Positions 37,051 through 48,005 of a DNA stretch of 64,000 bases are shown here, piece after piece (position 1 is the stretch's first letter; every line of letters begins with the position of its first letter). The notes under the pieces are model-generated. The model was not told the origin of the DNA. It saw nothing but the letters and a program-made list of their open reading frames with translations, and made no database searches. The position numbers and the translations under genes were made by a program. The stretch is from assembly GCA_027405735.1 (NCBI GenBank), contig JAPEHQ010000011.1, forward strand, positions 806,001-870,000. Direction: 5' to 3'. This DNA comes from Mucor racemosus. Its lineage: Eukaryota; Mucoromycota; Mucoromycetes; Mucorales; Mucoraceae.

Positions 37051-38166
37051 ATGCTTCAAACAACCGAGGATATCATTGATAACGCTTCAAACATTCTAAT
37101 TGAAGAAGCTTTGAGTATAAATGAAGCAGCACAAAGATTGAAAACCAACACAGATTCAAGAAATGGATATCACCAAGCAGTCTATCTCATGTTCAAATCT
37201 TTAGATGCTGGAGGAAAAGTTATTGTTACTGGTGTCGGAAAATCCGGAAAAATTGGTGAAAAGATTGTAGCTACTATGCTATCTACTGGAACATGTGCTA
37301 CATTCTTGCATCCTGTTGAGGCATTACATGGTGATCTTGGTACAGTGCAACCCAATGATGTTGTATTAGCCTTATCATTTTCTGGAAATACAGAGGAATT
37401 ACTAATGTTACTACCTAGTTTGAAGCATCGTAATATTCCTGTCATTGGTCTAGGTGGCAACGCAAAGAGCAAGTTGGCAAGAGAATGTGCTGCATGGATT
37501 GATGGTTATGTTAAGCGTGAAGCTGGCGATATACCTGCTCCTACTTCATCTACTACACTTACATTGGCTTTGGGTGATGCTTTAGCCCTTACACTAGCAA
37601 AATTACGAACATTCACTACTGATGGATTTGCTTTGAATCATCCTGGAGGCTCTTTAGGCAGAAGATTACTATTAAAGGTTAAGGACATCCTTATAGACTC
37701 TTCTAAAGTGGCAACAGTAAATAGAAATACATCATTAGACATTATTATCATGGAAATGACTCAACATCCTAAAGGTTCCGGTGTAATCGTTTTGGACGAT
37801 GAATTGTTACCAGAGCATGTAGATGAAAATATGAGCGGCAATAATTACTTGTTTCCTTCACCGCCTATTTCAGAAACTTCCTCACTTGAAGATTATGACA
37901 TTTCATCTAGATCTAGTAGAATAGCAGGTGTTATTACTCATGGGGACATACATAGAGTCTTGAAATCCGCTACCAAGGAAGGCATTTTTCAAATTTGCGC
38001 AGTAGATATCATGTCTTCAAACCCAGTAGTCTTTCATGATGAAGGTCTAGCTTCAGACGCAGTTACAACCATGAAAGAGAAGAATATTCCTTTATTACCA
38101 GTGCTGAATAGTGACAAAAATTGGGTGGGCGTTATTACGCTAAAAGATCTTCAGGAGTTATTCTAA
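37051..38166 (+). CDS. SIS-CBS sugar-phosphate isomerase (KpsF/GutQ/KdsD type)
   Basis: Single exon, 371 aa, starting at the ATG of MLQTTEDIIDN. The SIS sugar-phosphate-binding domain covers about residues 40-190 (GKVIVTGVGKSGKIGEKI, HPVEALHGDLG, LSFSGNTEEL, the DALA segment). GFALNHPGGSLGRRLLLKV is the hallmark linking segment of the KpsF/GutQ arabinose-5-phosphate isomerases, followed by two CBS repeats. A Ser/Glu-rich insert interrupts the first CBS repeat. In bacteria this enzyme feeds KDO synthesis; fungi do not make LPS, so the substrate here is unknown. It has no introns in an intron-rich neighbourhood. A CT microsatellite follows the stop at once. Confidence 0.9.
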   Translation: MLQTTEDIIDNASNILIEEALSINEAAQRLKTNTDSRNGYHQAVYLMFKSLDAGGKVIVTGVGKSGKIGEKIVATMLSTGTCATFLHPVEALHGDLGTVQPNDVVLALSFSGNTEELLMLLPSLKHRNIPVIGLGGNAKSKLARECAAWIDGYVKREAGDIPAPTSSTTLTLALGDALALTLAKLRTFTTDGFALNHPGGSLGRRLLLKVKDILIDSSKVATVNRNTSLDIIIMEMTQHPKGSGVIVLDDELLPEHVDENMSGNNYLFPSPPISETSSLEDYDISSRSSRIAGVITHGDIHRVLKSATKEGIFQICAVDIMSSNPVVFHDEGLASDAVTTMKEKNIPLLPVLNSDKNWVGVITLKDLQELF

Positions 38167-38170
38167 TCAT

Positions 38171-38194
38171 CTCTCTCTCTCTCTCTCTCTCTCT
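38171..38194. repeat. (CT)12 microsatellite
   Basis: Twelve CT units directly after the isomerase stop codon, in the 3' untranslated region. Confidence 0.95.
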
Positions 38195-38664
38195 ATAATC
38201 AATTAAATTATACTTGTATTTTTATTACCTTTAATATCCATAAAGACACTAACACATTACTCTCTGAAACATAATCGCCTTATAAATAAACCACTTGCAA
38301 TTTTTTAATATTCATTTACACTCGTTGCCTTATTAGTTTACTGCAGCAGCTACCATATTATTTTGCTCAAAAAATTAAAATCGCGCAAAAAGATACATAT
38401 ACATTATTTGAAAACAGAGCTCACTGCTTCATTTTGAGGCTAATTCTAAAATAAAAAATACTAGAATAAACTTGAGGTGTTAACAAATATATCCAAGTAG
38501 CGTAAACTACTTTTATAAAGCACAAAATTGCAAAAAAACTCTTTAAAAACTAATGTTTCAGATAAAATCTACACTTACGACTGTCAAATGTGACTCAATT
38601 GGCGTAGCAAAAGAGTTTGATACTTTACCAAGGTTGTACCTTTGTCTCTAGTCCAACGCAAGCC
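38195..38664. other. Intergenic, promoter of ORC4
   Basis: About 470 bp, AT-rich, between two plus-strand genes. No gene or repeat is recognised. Confidence 0.5.
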
Positions 38665-40176
38665 ATGTCCAAACGATCGATTGAAGAGGTCAGTACATCA
38701 GACGGCAGCTCCCAATTGAACAAAATAGCCAAGATATCGGAACATGAACCATCAGATAGTATTGATATCAATAAAACAAAATCATTATTGCTTGCACGAT
38801 TGAACGGCATAGAGCTTCCTAATCAATTATACGGAGTTGACAAGGAATACAACACATTGCATCGAATTTTGAAACAAACAGTAACTGCAGGTGAAAGTAA
38901 TTCTTGTTTGTTAGTTGGTAATCGAGGTACCGGTAAATCAGCATTAGTCAAAAGCGTATTACGCGATCTCCAGAAATTAGAGAATGAATTTTGTATTGTC
39001 AAACTCAATGGATTAACAGAAACTAATGATCGACTTGCTTTGAATGAAATTTCTCGTCAATTAGTCACTGAACAACAAGATCAAGCAGATCGTACCTTTG
39101 TAAGATCAATCAATAACATATTATGCTATAATCTAAATGTTCATTCTATTAGACTTCATTCGCAGATTCATTCGATTATTTATTATCCTTATTAAAATCG
39201 GGCGACAAATCTTCATTACCAGTGATATTTGTATTAGATGAATTTGATTTATTTGCTCAACATCCCAAGCAAGCGCTTTTATATAACTTGTTTGATGCTG
39301 CGCAAAGTGCTCAAAACCCTATGGCAGTAATTGGATTGACTTGTCGATTAGATACCCTAGATTTATTAGAGAAAAGAGTCAAATCAAGATTTTCGCATAG
39401 ACAAATCTACTTGTTTCCATCATCCAATTTTGGTGAATTCTTGGATATAGCAAAAGGATCACTGTTGTTGCCTGATAATTATAGAGGAAGTAAGGCTTTC
39501 AATCTTGATTTAGAAGAGCTGTTTCAGAACCCTACAGTAAATAGTATCCTTAGACGCATTTTCGATATATCAAAGGATATTAGAATGTTTCAAAAAATAT
39601 GTGTAGGTTTATATTACACTCATACAAGAACGAGCTAACTAACTCAATCATTGACAAAATCTTAGTTTCCACCCATTTGTAAATTGAACGCAACAGCACC
39701 TTTTTTATCTATCGAAGAATTTACAGAGTCAAGTCTTGTCCAAAGAGCTGATTCCAAAACAGAATTATTGAAAGGAATAGCATTATTAGAGTTGATTTTG
39801 ATTATTAGCATGAAGAAATTATTAGAGAAAGATGTTACGACATTCAATTTTCAAATGGTATATGATGAATACAAGGATTTTATGAACAGAACACAAGTAA
39901 ATGGTATGGGGTTCGGTATGAAATTATACAAACGAGCAGTTGCATTAAAGGTATTGTATAAAATATGGAAATGCACGTGCCTTTTACTGACAAAAATCAT
40001 AGGCTTTTGAGAATTTACAGATGTTTGAATTGGTTTGCCCGGTTGATGCTCCCGGAAAATGTCCAAAAGAATATCGCATGACAAAGCTAATGTTGGAACA
40101 AGCTCAAGTAACTGAGGCTGTATTAAAGTATAATTGCTCACAAATGATTAAGAAGTGGGCAACAGGTGCTGCTTAG
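38665..40176 (+). CDS. ORC4: Origin recognition complex subunit 4
   Basis: Reconstructed from four exons: 38665-39099, 39153-39602, 39666-39950, 40003-40176 (1344 nt, 447 aa). An AAA+ subunit of the hexameric ORC that marks replication origins. Walker A is GNRGTGKSAL, Walker B is VIFVLDEFDLF, and a sensor-like GLTCRLDTLDLLEKRVKSRF follows. The C-terminal half carries the family winged-helix region (FELVCPVDAPGKCPKEYRM). Length is close to human ORC4. An upstream in-frame non-ATG extension is rejected because MSKRS is the first ATG. Confidence 0.93.
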
Positions 40177-40303
40177 ATACAAGATGAGTTTTTATCTTTT
40201 TTAGCAAATGTTCTCTTTTGCTACTGTAAAAAAAAAAAAAATTATAGATCACCAAGTTTTCATCAAATCAATAATAAATAAACAATTTTGTAAATATCAT
40301 AAC

Positions 40304-40454
40304 CTATACAATTGTCATGGAGCCAACAGTACCGCTTTCATTTAGGTGTATGATATTGTCAACCTGTAATATATAAATTTACTTGGGTCGATAAAGTGTA
40401 TTAATATAAGCAGCGTTATGTTGAGTTTACTTGTTTCAAGATTTTCTCTGCCGC
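40304..40454 (-). CDS. Last two exons of an unrecognised small gene (partial)
   Basis: Exons 40454-40431 (AAEKILKQ) and 40363-40304 (VDNIIHLNESGTVGSMTIV, stop) are joined in frame across a GTAAAC...ATTACAG intron. The composition is protein-like and both splice sites are good. A possible upstream exon lies at about 40505-40565 (readings such as SSIVPNPKNIVVF), but I could not connect it without a stop. It must be short, since the next gene ends at 40699. The product is unknown. Confidence 0.45.
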
Positions 40455-40698
40455 CTAGAGACAAGGTATAGTACATCAACATTGCTGATATATCAGTTTA
40501 AAACTCGCTAGAATACGACAATATTTTTTGGATTAGGGACAATTGATGAAAACTGTGATTACAGGCATTCTTAAATCAAATACATCCTATAATCTCATTT
40601 AAAAAATCAAGACCAGAAATAATATTTACGTATAATACATGTGAAAACGTTTTTATTTTTATATATTTACAAATGATTTATATTATATGTATATAGCC

Positions 40699-40980
40699 TT
40701 ATTCAGCCTTGTGCTTGTGTTGATGAGCTTCTTCACTTTGCTTATGGGCTTGATCCATTCTTTGAACAGTTTCTCTATCTTCTTCAGCTAATCGCTCATC
40801 CATTTGTTCACCACGAGATTTCTTGGTAGCACCATGAGCAAATTCCTTTTCATGATGTTGTTCTAATTCCTTGACAGTGTCAAACATTTGGCTATGACCT
40901 TCATTTGACTTTTCATAGGGACGACCAGCTTGCAAGGCAGCTTCAGCGTGAGCAATTTGTTGATTTCCAGAGTGAGACAT
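40699..40980 (-). CDS. Small hydrophilin-like protein
   Basis: 93 aa from the ATG of MSHSGNQQIAHAEAALQ. It is almost wholly hydrophilic: rich in Glu, Lys, His and Gln, with few bulky hydrophobics and no predicted fold beyond possible amphipathic helix (ELEQHHEKEF, EEDRETVQRMD), ending QHKHKAE. This resembles LEA-like or hydrophilin stress proteins by composition only. An upstream in-frame extension is hydrophobic and looks like 5' UTR, so the inner ATG is chosen. Confidence 0.7.
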   Translation of the reverse strand: MSHSGNQQIAHAEAALQAGRPYEKSNEGHSQMFDTVKELEQHHEKEFAHGATKKSRGEQMDERLAEEDRETVQRMDQAHKQSEEAHQHKHKAE

Positions 40981-41162
40981 GTTTTGTTTACTTTTTATAA
41001 TTTGATAATAATAAAAAAAAACAACCATGGAAAAACATCCACTATTTATATAGCATTTCAGAAACAAAATCATGCAAAATGGAGTTTTAATGGTTTCGAT
41101 GATGGAATTTTTATTGATGTCATGGGTTAGTAGGAAAGGGTATTTTATACAAGCTAAATTAT

Positions 41163-41673
41163 TTAGATCATTCGGAATTGATGAAAGACAGATTCTTTAT
41201 AAGCTCCTGCCCTATCCTTCATCAAGATATTTCTTACAATTGTAGGTGGATTTAAGTCCAAGTTTCGAGCTCGCTCTATTATAAATGAATCATGTCAATA
41301 TTTAGTATACAATTCTGTAATCAAAACATTTTTACCCCATCTATCTGATCTTTTTATGCCGACACAAGGGCCAAAAGCGTAATTTAAATCAAAAGCCCTT
41401 AAAAGCTTGTCTGTATCGTCTAAATGTTCTTGATGAACTATAATAGTTTCATAATTGTAAAAAGATGATGTAACAATTGATTCATAATAATACCAGCTTA
41501 CTTTCATGTTTTTTGTTTGTAGCATCAGTAGTAACATTAGCTTGCAGCTGTTTGCCAATTTGAATGATACTTTCATCATTGATTGACTTATGATGCTGTG
41601 GTTGTTTCTTTATGTTACGACGATTTCTAGGCAAATTAAGCGTCGATTGATCTTGCTGTTTTTTAGGAGGCAT
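41163..41673 (-). CDS. DNA polymerase delta subunit 4 (p12/Cdm1)
   Basis: Reconstructed from three exons: 41673-41502, 41437-41336, 41275-41163 (387 nt, 128 aa). The smallest, non-essential-type subunit of replicative polymerase delta. The diagnostic C-terminal half reads LLRAFDLNYAFGPCVGIKRS then DRWERARNLDLNPP, spanning the second intron, which supports the splice model. The basic N-terminus (MPPKKQQDQSTLNLPRNRR) is disordered and could hold a degenerate PCNA-binding motif. Without the second intron the frame ends early after DRWGKN and loses the conserved tail. Confidence 0.9.
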
Positions 41674-42189
41674 GGGATAATGTATGAAAAAAGAAGAGAA
41701 GAAAGAAAGTTATATGTCGATTTTCAGTCATTAGAGGAATTAATATTGATCAGATGTTTTTTTTTTTTTTTTTTTTTTTTTTTTCGGTCTTAATGGCCAT
41801 GTTTTACCATACCCTGTTGATACCCTGATTTTCGCGCTACTATTCAAAGACGAAATTCTGTAACAAATGTTAAAATATGATACAATTATTTATTTATAAA
41901 CTGAGCAATACTACAACTGTTTCAATAAGTGTGAAAAGCCAATTACGAAGGACCGTAACTTCCAACGATTTCAGCTTCTACTGCGATTTTGTAACTTGTT
42001 CAGATAATGTTTTAATGATGTTGTTACTTTCTGCTTGGTATTTCCAATATCGATCTAAAACTTTATATTAATGATTTTCTCGGAGGACCTATCGACCTTT
42101 TTAAGTTTCTTCCAGATAATGTCAACAATACTGTAATAATATTAAATTTATACAGCGTTTGAAGAAAGCAAAGAATCCAAACACATTTA
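41674..42189. other. Intergenic, no gene recognised
   Basis: Promoter of POLD4, including a T-rich run at 41757-41783. No supported gene is seen on either strand. Confidence 0.5.
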
Positions 42190-42456
42190 TCAGCAATAAA
42201 CGATCTTCATAGGCGCTGCTTCAACGAAAAAGGCACTTTCATCATTTTTAGGGAAAGGTATCACTCTTTCCAGCATTTCGTAATAATGTATGGTTAAATT
42301 TTTGATAAAGGTGATGAACTTGTTGCTTTTAAATTCCTTTGTGATAGAAATAGTATTATCGAAAAGGTCATCCTCCTTGAAGTCCACAATTTGATTGATG
42401 ATATTGGAAGCATTTTGTTGTTGTTTCAATGGCAGTTTTTTATGTTGCGAACACAT
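42190..42456 (-). CDS. Uncertain small open frame, hypothetical
   Basis: An 88-codon frame (MCSQHKKLPLKQQQNASNII ... FPKNDESAFFVEAAPM) with protein-like composition but no recognised family. An adjoining plus-strand frame at 42494-42682 (SEVKQEDTEKTEALLNKISG) looks similarly coding-like. Neither connects to further exons by clear splice sites, and both sit at the edge of a repeat-rich zone, so they may be relics. Confidence 0.3.
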   Translation of the reverse strand: MCSQHKKLPLKQQQNASNIINQIVDFKEDDLFDNTISITKEFKSNKFITFIKNLTIHYYEMLERVIPFPKNDESAFFVEAAPMKIVYC

Positions 42457-43679
42457 GTGAATATCGAATAGTTGAGCTGTTGTTGTTGAGCAGGTGTCAT
42501 TAATACTAGTAGATAATTTGATATCGAAAACAGGTAATTACCTATCTAATGACACATCCAATAAAGCTGAATGCATTGGTAGTGAGGTCAAACAAGAAGA
42601 TACAGAGAAAACAGAAGCACTATTAAACAAAATTTCAGGCGTATATTACATGATTTCAATAAAAAATAGTAATGATTTGTAGTTAAATAGAAATTAATTG
42701 GATTGTGGTTTCTGTTGCAATTTCATAAAGCAAATGATATTTTTAAAAAAGTACTTTTATGCATTTACTTTTTGTTTCATGTAATGTTAAATGCTTGGAA
42801 TTGTTAGAGGAAGATTTCCAAATGTATTTATTTTTTCGTCTTATAAAAGGGATATAAATATGCCCGTGTTCTTAGTATTCAATCTTCAAAATTGAAGTGT
42901 AGTAAAAAAGGGTAAATTTTATAAAAAAAAGCTTAAAAGGAGATACTGTTTAATTCCTTCTTCATTAAAGTATGGATAATCTACAATAAAATGTTATTTA
43001 TATTTCTCTATTTATGATATTTGATTATTGATATTTATCTGATAGTTGTTCTGTCGATTGTCAGTTATTCCGCAATTTTGAATATATTGTTGGGTTTTTG
43101 AGTCCTTGATTTATCTGATCAAGAACGACTCTTAAATTGGTTTTTGACAATCTCGGTTGTCAATCATGCGTTCAGAACAGCCTTTACTTGTTCTATTTGA
43201 TTCGCATGAATTTTTAGGTTTTTTTTATTTATAATTCAACACTCTTGATACCTTTGATACATTAGAATACCCTTGGTTATTTATTGTTTATATTCATAAT
43301 CTCTTATTTGAATTGCATGGTATAGTTTCAAATGAGATGACTTTTAATTCATTATGTGGGGAAATACTACATCGAGGTCAAGATTGATAAAAGGTGCATT
43401 TATTGTGTAGTGGAAATCGCAACAACATTTTGATGGATAGAAATTATAGGATAAAGATGTTGTGTTTGCCTCAGGATCTTTAAAAGGGGTTAAAAGCATA
43501 CTTCATCAAACTTACTTAGATGTTAAATACTTACCACAGGCTATTAGTATCATCTTATTTTTTTTTAATTGCTGTATTATTAAAAATCAAGCTTTTCATA
43601 ACTTATGACAATGATAATGGGATGCTTCTGATTTTAGATTGACATTTATCATAAGGCAGACTGATGATACGTTTGATAC
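42457..43679. repeat. Gene-poor region including repeat block Y
   Basis: About 43090-43400 is a diverged copy of 13920-14230. A TATA-like tataaaagggatataaat at 42841-42860 has no open frame downstream. No gene is recognised apart from the weak frame at 42494-42682. Confidence 0.45.
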
Positions 43680-43866
43680 TACTGTAGATGGAATCAGTCA
43701 ATTTAATTTATGGAATTTGAATGCAAATATCGAGGAATCATTTGTAAGTGTTGCTTAAGTTGGTTCTTCTGGTAAAGCATTGAGTAAATTGGCTTGGGAC
43801 AAAGAGGGTAAAAAGGCGGCAATATGTTCCAGTGATGGCCATGTTTATGTTTATGATATTGGAGAG
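43680..43866 (+). pseudogene. Dynein intermediate-chain fragment, longer copy
   Basis: One frame reads DGISQFNLWNLNANIEESF, then VGSSGKALSKLAWDKEGKKA and SSDGHVYVYDIGE, before a GTACG donor-like site. This matches the WD40 C-terminal region of dynein intermediate chains by pattern. Between the two parts the sequence is gtaagtgttgcttaag, which contains a TAA stop if translated. It may be a shrunken intron, since the arm copies have an intron acceptor at the same point. Confidence 0.7.
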
Positions 43867-44700
43867 GTACGACTAAAACCCAATGTAAACCACCTCTAAC
43901 GCAATAACTATAATGTAAGGCTATATTATTATCAAATAAACTACCACATAATATTAACATGTATAAAGGTTTACAGTAATAAGCTTGAATCAAGTGGGTA
44001 CAGCATCGTAAATTCTTGAAAAAGTTTTCAAATATCATAAAATCTCTTATTTTTAAGATTTTCAAAGCTTATAAGTGAAATATTGATTTTAAAAAATATT
44101 CTTGTCCAGATCATCAATTTTGACATTTTTCAAATTTTTTTTTCTGATTTTGCAAATCTAGGGCTAATTATACTACTAATTATAAAAAAAAAATATACAC
44201 ATTTACAACATTTTGCGCTCTATTGGCTCAATAAAAAATAATAAACATTTTTATTGCAAAATATTATATGAAAATCCTTTAACCAAAAATCCGTTTTTGG
44301 GACAAAAGTACAAATTTTCATTACTTAACATTTAATATTAAGCTTTTATAAAATGTGTATTAGCTATAGCTACAATTTTCTCTCACAATGTAGTATATTT
44401 AAACGTTAATTTTGGTATCAAAATTTGATTTTTCTGTTTTTTGATCAAAATCATGAGTGTTGGTAAGGATAAAATGAGTCCTCGAAAATGTCCGCTACAA
44501 AATCTGAATTTTCAGACCATCCGTGGTTAAATATAAGAAAAGTTTTTTTTAAAAAAAAGTTTATTTAAAACTTAGATATACCATAGTATAAGAGACTTAG
44601 CCGTTCAATCTTGCTATGTTCAATTACGGTGTCACTCCACGGGCTCGCTTTTGCAATTTTTTAATAAATGTATGATATGACACACGGCTTTTCTAGTAGA
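43867..44700 (+). repeat. Diverged copy of the left arm
   Basis: Similar throughout to 9157-10309 in the same orientation, ending at gacacacggcttttctagta against gacagacggtttttctggta. It has the empty solo-LTR site (aaaacttagatatacc, near 44568). It is more diverged than the two 8.5-13 kb arms are from each other. Confidence 0.85.
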
Positions 44701-46470
44701 AAAATGTTGTATTTATTATCTGCTATATCAATCAATCAACTTCATTTTGATTCGATACAGTTGACAATTAAATACCTAAATTACAGTTGAGCCACCAGGT
44801 ATTGCTACAAAAAAATTTCGTACAGGTCGACGAACCATCACAATTCAGATCATTTTTTTGTGTTCATAGATCTAAGCTCTCTCATACATTCATAGATCTC
44901 TGCATGAACCATATCTCCTCTATCTGTTCAATTTAGCTGAAATACATTGGAAGCCAACATTGTACTTGATAAAACACCCTACTTTATTGCGAGTTGCGAG
45001 TCAACGCAACTAATTTGATGCTAGTTTAGCATCAGCAGTTGAATTGGATAAATTTGAGATTAGACGATCCTTTTTAATAGTTTTGCATACCATGAGCTAA
45101 TAATAATGGACCGTTATTATAGATACGCTAATCAAAAATGGTGAGTTAACTCTAATGGACGAGCGAGTCGATGTAGCAGTATAAGCGAAATATTAAAATC
45201 AAATATAGCGATTGAATGAGCAAGAGATGATAAACCATGTAAATTAGTATAATTGAATTATTTCAAGCGTTTTGAACTGAATACGCCTTTACTTTTGACC
45301 TATAAAAATTGATTTATTAGTAAAATTAATTAACAAGTAATGATTATAGTGTGCCTTTGATAGTTGGTAATGGTATACAAGATAACATCTTGTTTTCCTG
45401 TCCTTCGCTATTGGTCATTAAATAGAAACAAATATTTTTTAGAAACTAAATAGATTAACATGAGTTTATTCATTCATTCAGATCAGGTCCCTATCCCAGC
45501 GAATTTCGACCTTAATAACTTCCAGCCTTACATAAGAGTAGATATACATCTCTGACACAATGAATTCAAAGGAAAACTCTTCCACAACCTACTGTATGTC
45601 AAGAAAATTATTACCAAAGTGCACCTATTATAGCTTGCTGGTAACATATCTTAATTTTACTAATTAAAAGCTGTTTTTGAAGGATTTTAGGATAAGTTTT
45701 TTAAAAAAAACAAACTTTCTTCCTCTGCTTGAAAAGAATAAAGCCACCGAAAAATCAATGAATATTGATCTAAATCAACAATAGAAGGGCGTGGCATTTT
45801 TGGGTTAAGGCTTTCTGAGATGAAGAAATCATGATTTAGTTTACATGGTTTTTCGCATTTTAAAGAAAAAGTCGAGATAATTAGATTGGATCTCTCAAAT
45901 TTGAAAGGGATTCATCCTAAAAAAGCGATTTTCTAAGCAGGGATTCCCATTATATTTAATTAATTAATAATAATAATATGTTAATTATTATTGATCTATC
46001 AAAATTAGGTATTACTGGTTTACCAATTTAGAACATCTGTCAAACCATGATGTTTGTAATATGCAAACCAGACAATGCTGCATTCCATGCGTTTATCATC
46101 GTGCTATTATTTAATCATAGAAGAAGCATAATTTCATTATATTCACACAATATTCATATGCTCATTCCAATTATATTATCATTCACATTTATTACAGTGA
46201 TACAGCTAGTATATAAACTGGGAAATTCTATTCAGACAACTAAAATGTGCAAATATATAAATGTAATACTGTACAAAAAAAAAAAAAAATCATGCTCCAT
46301 GTTTTCTGTGGTAGTACATAATTTAAAAACATGCTTTGCAAATATTAGAACCTGTCATTTTATCATTACAAATATTAAGATCAGTGGTTGCAAGAAGCAC
46401 AACAAAAAGATAACATAGGCGAGCCAAAGAGGGGGATTAAAACCCAAGAGGTGTGTATATCACTGAAGAA
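44701..46470. repeat. Rearranged remainder: partial right arm and block X
   Basis: About 45294-45465 matches the right arm (12530-12715) in the inverted orientation, starting cttttgacctataaaaattg. About 45985-46160 matches block X (13700-13880). The spacer 44701-45293 and the stretch 45470-45985 are not recognised elsewhere in the window. No gene is seen. Confidence 0.65.
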
Positions 46471-46486
46471 TTACCTTACCAAGGGC

Positions 46487-46806
46487 GAATATAAAATTTT
46501 AACTGCACTTTTCAAGTAGTACCGACACCAATTTAGAAAATAGAGGGCTAACAAGTTCGAATTCGCTAATTTTAAAGTGCTTTCCATAATCTTTGGCGAT
46601 GTCACTTTGAAAAACAATGCAGGTAATATGAAAAACCTGAAAAATGGCGCTACTGGTGTTCGCATTCAAATTCTGCAAAAAAGAGAAACAGCTGGAGACT
46701 TGATATCCCTTATTGATGAATATATGTCTAAAAAAGCTCAAATACATTCCAAATGTAATTCAAGAGGCTCGAGAAGAAAGATCACGTACGCGGTGTTGAC
46801 GTTTTA
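46487..46806 (+). pseudogene. Decayed open frame of unknown family
   Basis: One frame reads KGEYKILTALFK, stop, YRHQFRK, stop, then FEFANFKVLSIIFGDVTLKN, MKNLKNGATGVRIQILQKRE and a basic tail ending SRRKITYAVLTF. The two internal stops in an otherwise protein-like frame suggest a decayed mobile-element or multigene-family gene. The family is not recognised. Confidence 0.4.
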
Positions 46807-48005
46807 AAAAGTAAAAATTATCACGAACTGGCAAAGATATGCCAACACTACATTGAACATTAATGAACATAGGTTTACCAGCATAGGGCTGGTAAAATTG
46901 TATCGTAAACATTTAGAAAATATCCAAGGATGTGTTAGATATTGTTTTCTTTTTTGCATAAACAATACAAATCATGTAATAGGCTTATTAAACACTTACT
47001 TACATCTGTTGTTGCATAAATTACATGAAAATAAAATACAATAGACAGTATTGATTGTGCTGAAGCTAAAGCTTTTTACAATAAGTGGTTGATCTAACAT
47101 TTATGCAACTTATGCAACCAATACCTCCAGTTTATTTGTGAAATAACCTAAATTGCACCAACTTTAAAGAATTTTTTCAGATACTTTGAGTCGTTTTTTA
47201 AAATGCAAATTAATACAAGCTGTTTCTTGCAACAGACACTACCTTTCTGTATTTTTTTCTTACATTTTTGGGGATATAAAAAAACTACCTCAAAAAGGGC
47301 CTCCGGACCCCTTACAAGTATAGGCAAATTTCGGTAAATTTCGCTCTTTCGAATTTTTTGCGCCAAAAACGAACTTTTCAATAAGGCATTTATTAATCAA
47401 AAATAGTCTAAATTTCTCTATTTTTACGCCTAAATTGTTTAATTTTTCATACCTTAGTCAGAATATTGATATTTTGTCAAAAAACGTGTTTTTCTATTTC
47501 TCAAAATTGTGCATTATTTTGTATGCAAAATATTTAAAAAAATAACATTATTTAATAGCCAAAGTAAATATCTACATATATGTATTAATTTATAATCTTG
47601 GTTTTATTAATATTTTCTCGAGTTATTTGGATAAGTTTGTCAAAAATTTTCAAAATCGCTATATTTGATGAAAAAGTTTTGGAAAATCCAGGCGGCATTT
47701 AAATTTATTTTTCCTCCTCGTCCTCCTCCCATTTTAGCTTGAATAATGCCTATAAATCAGGTATAAAAAGGCTCGTATATCTAAATAATTTAATATAATT
47801 ACAAATTAAACAGCACATCAACATAAATGTATGTCATTTGATGGTTGGCGCACTACATTTCCAGTAAAACAAAAGGAAACATTTAATTCGGCAGGATGTT
47901 TTAAGATCTCCGTTATAAATATGTAAATGTTTACAAAAGCGGGGGGAAGTTTTTAAAGAAAAACATTTGAAGTTTCTCTTACAATTATATATTTTATTTT
48001 AATCA
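46807..48005. repeat. Gene-free region with repeat related to window end
   Basis: About 47220-47325 resembles 63905-64000: both end with a cctcc-ga-ccc-ttacaag pattern after tttgggg. The last 300 bp is the promoter of the beta-ketoacyl synthase gene. No gene is seen. Confidence 0.5.

Noticed and set aside
42841..42860. Promoter-like TATA sequence
   Set aside because: No open frame or splice-supported gene downstream.
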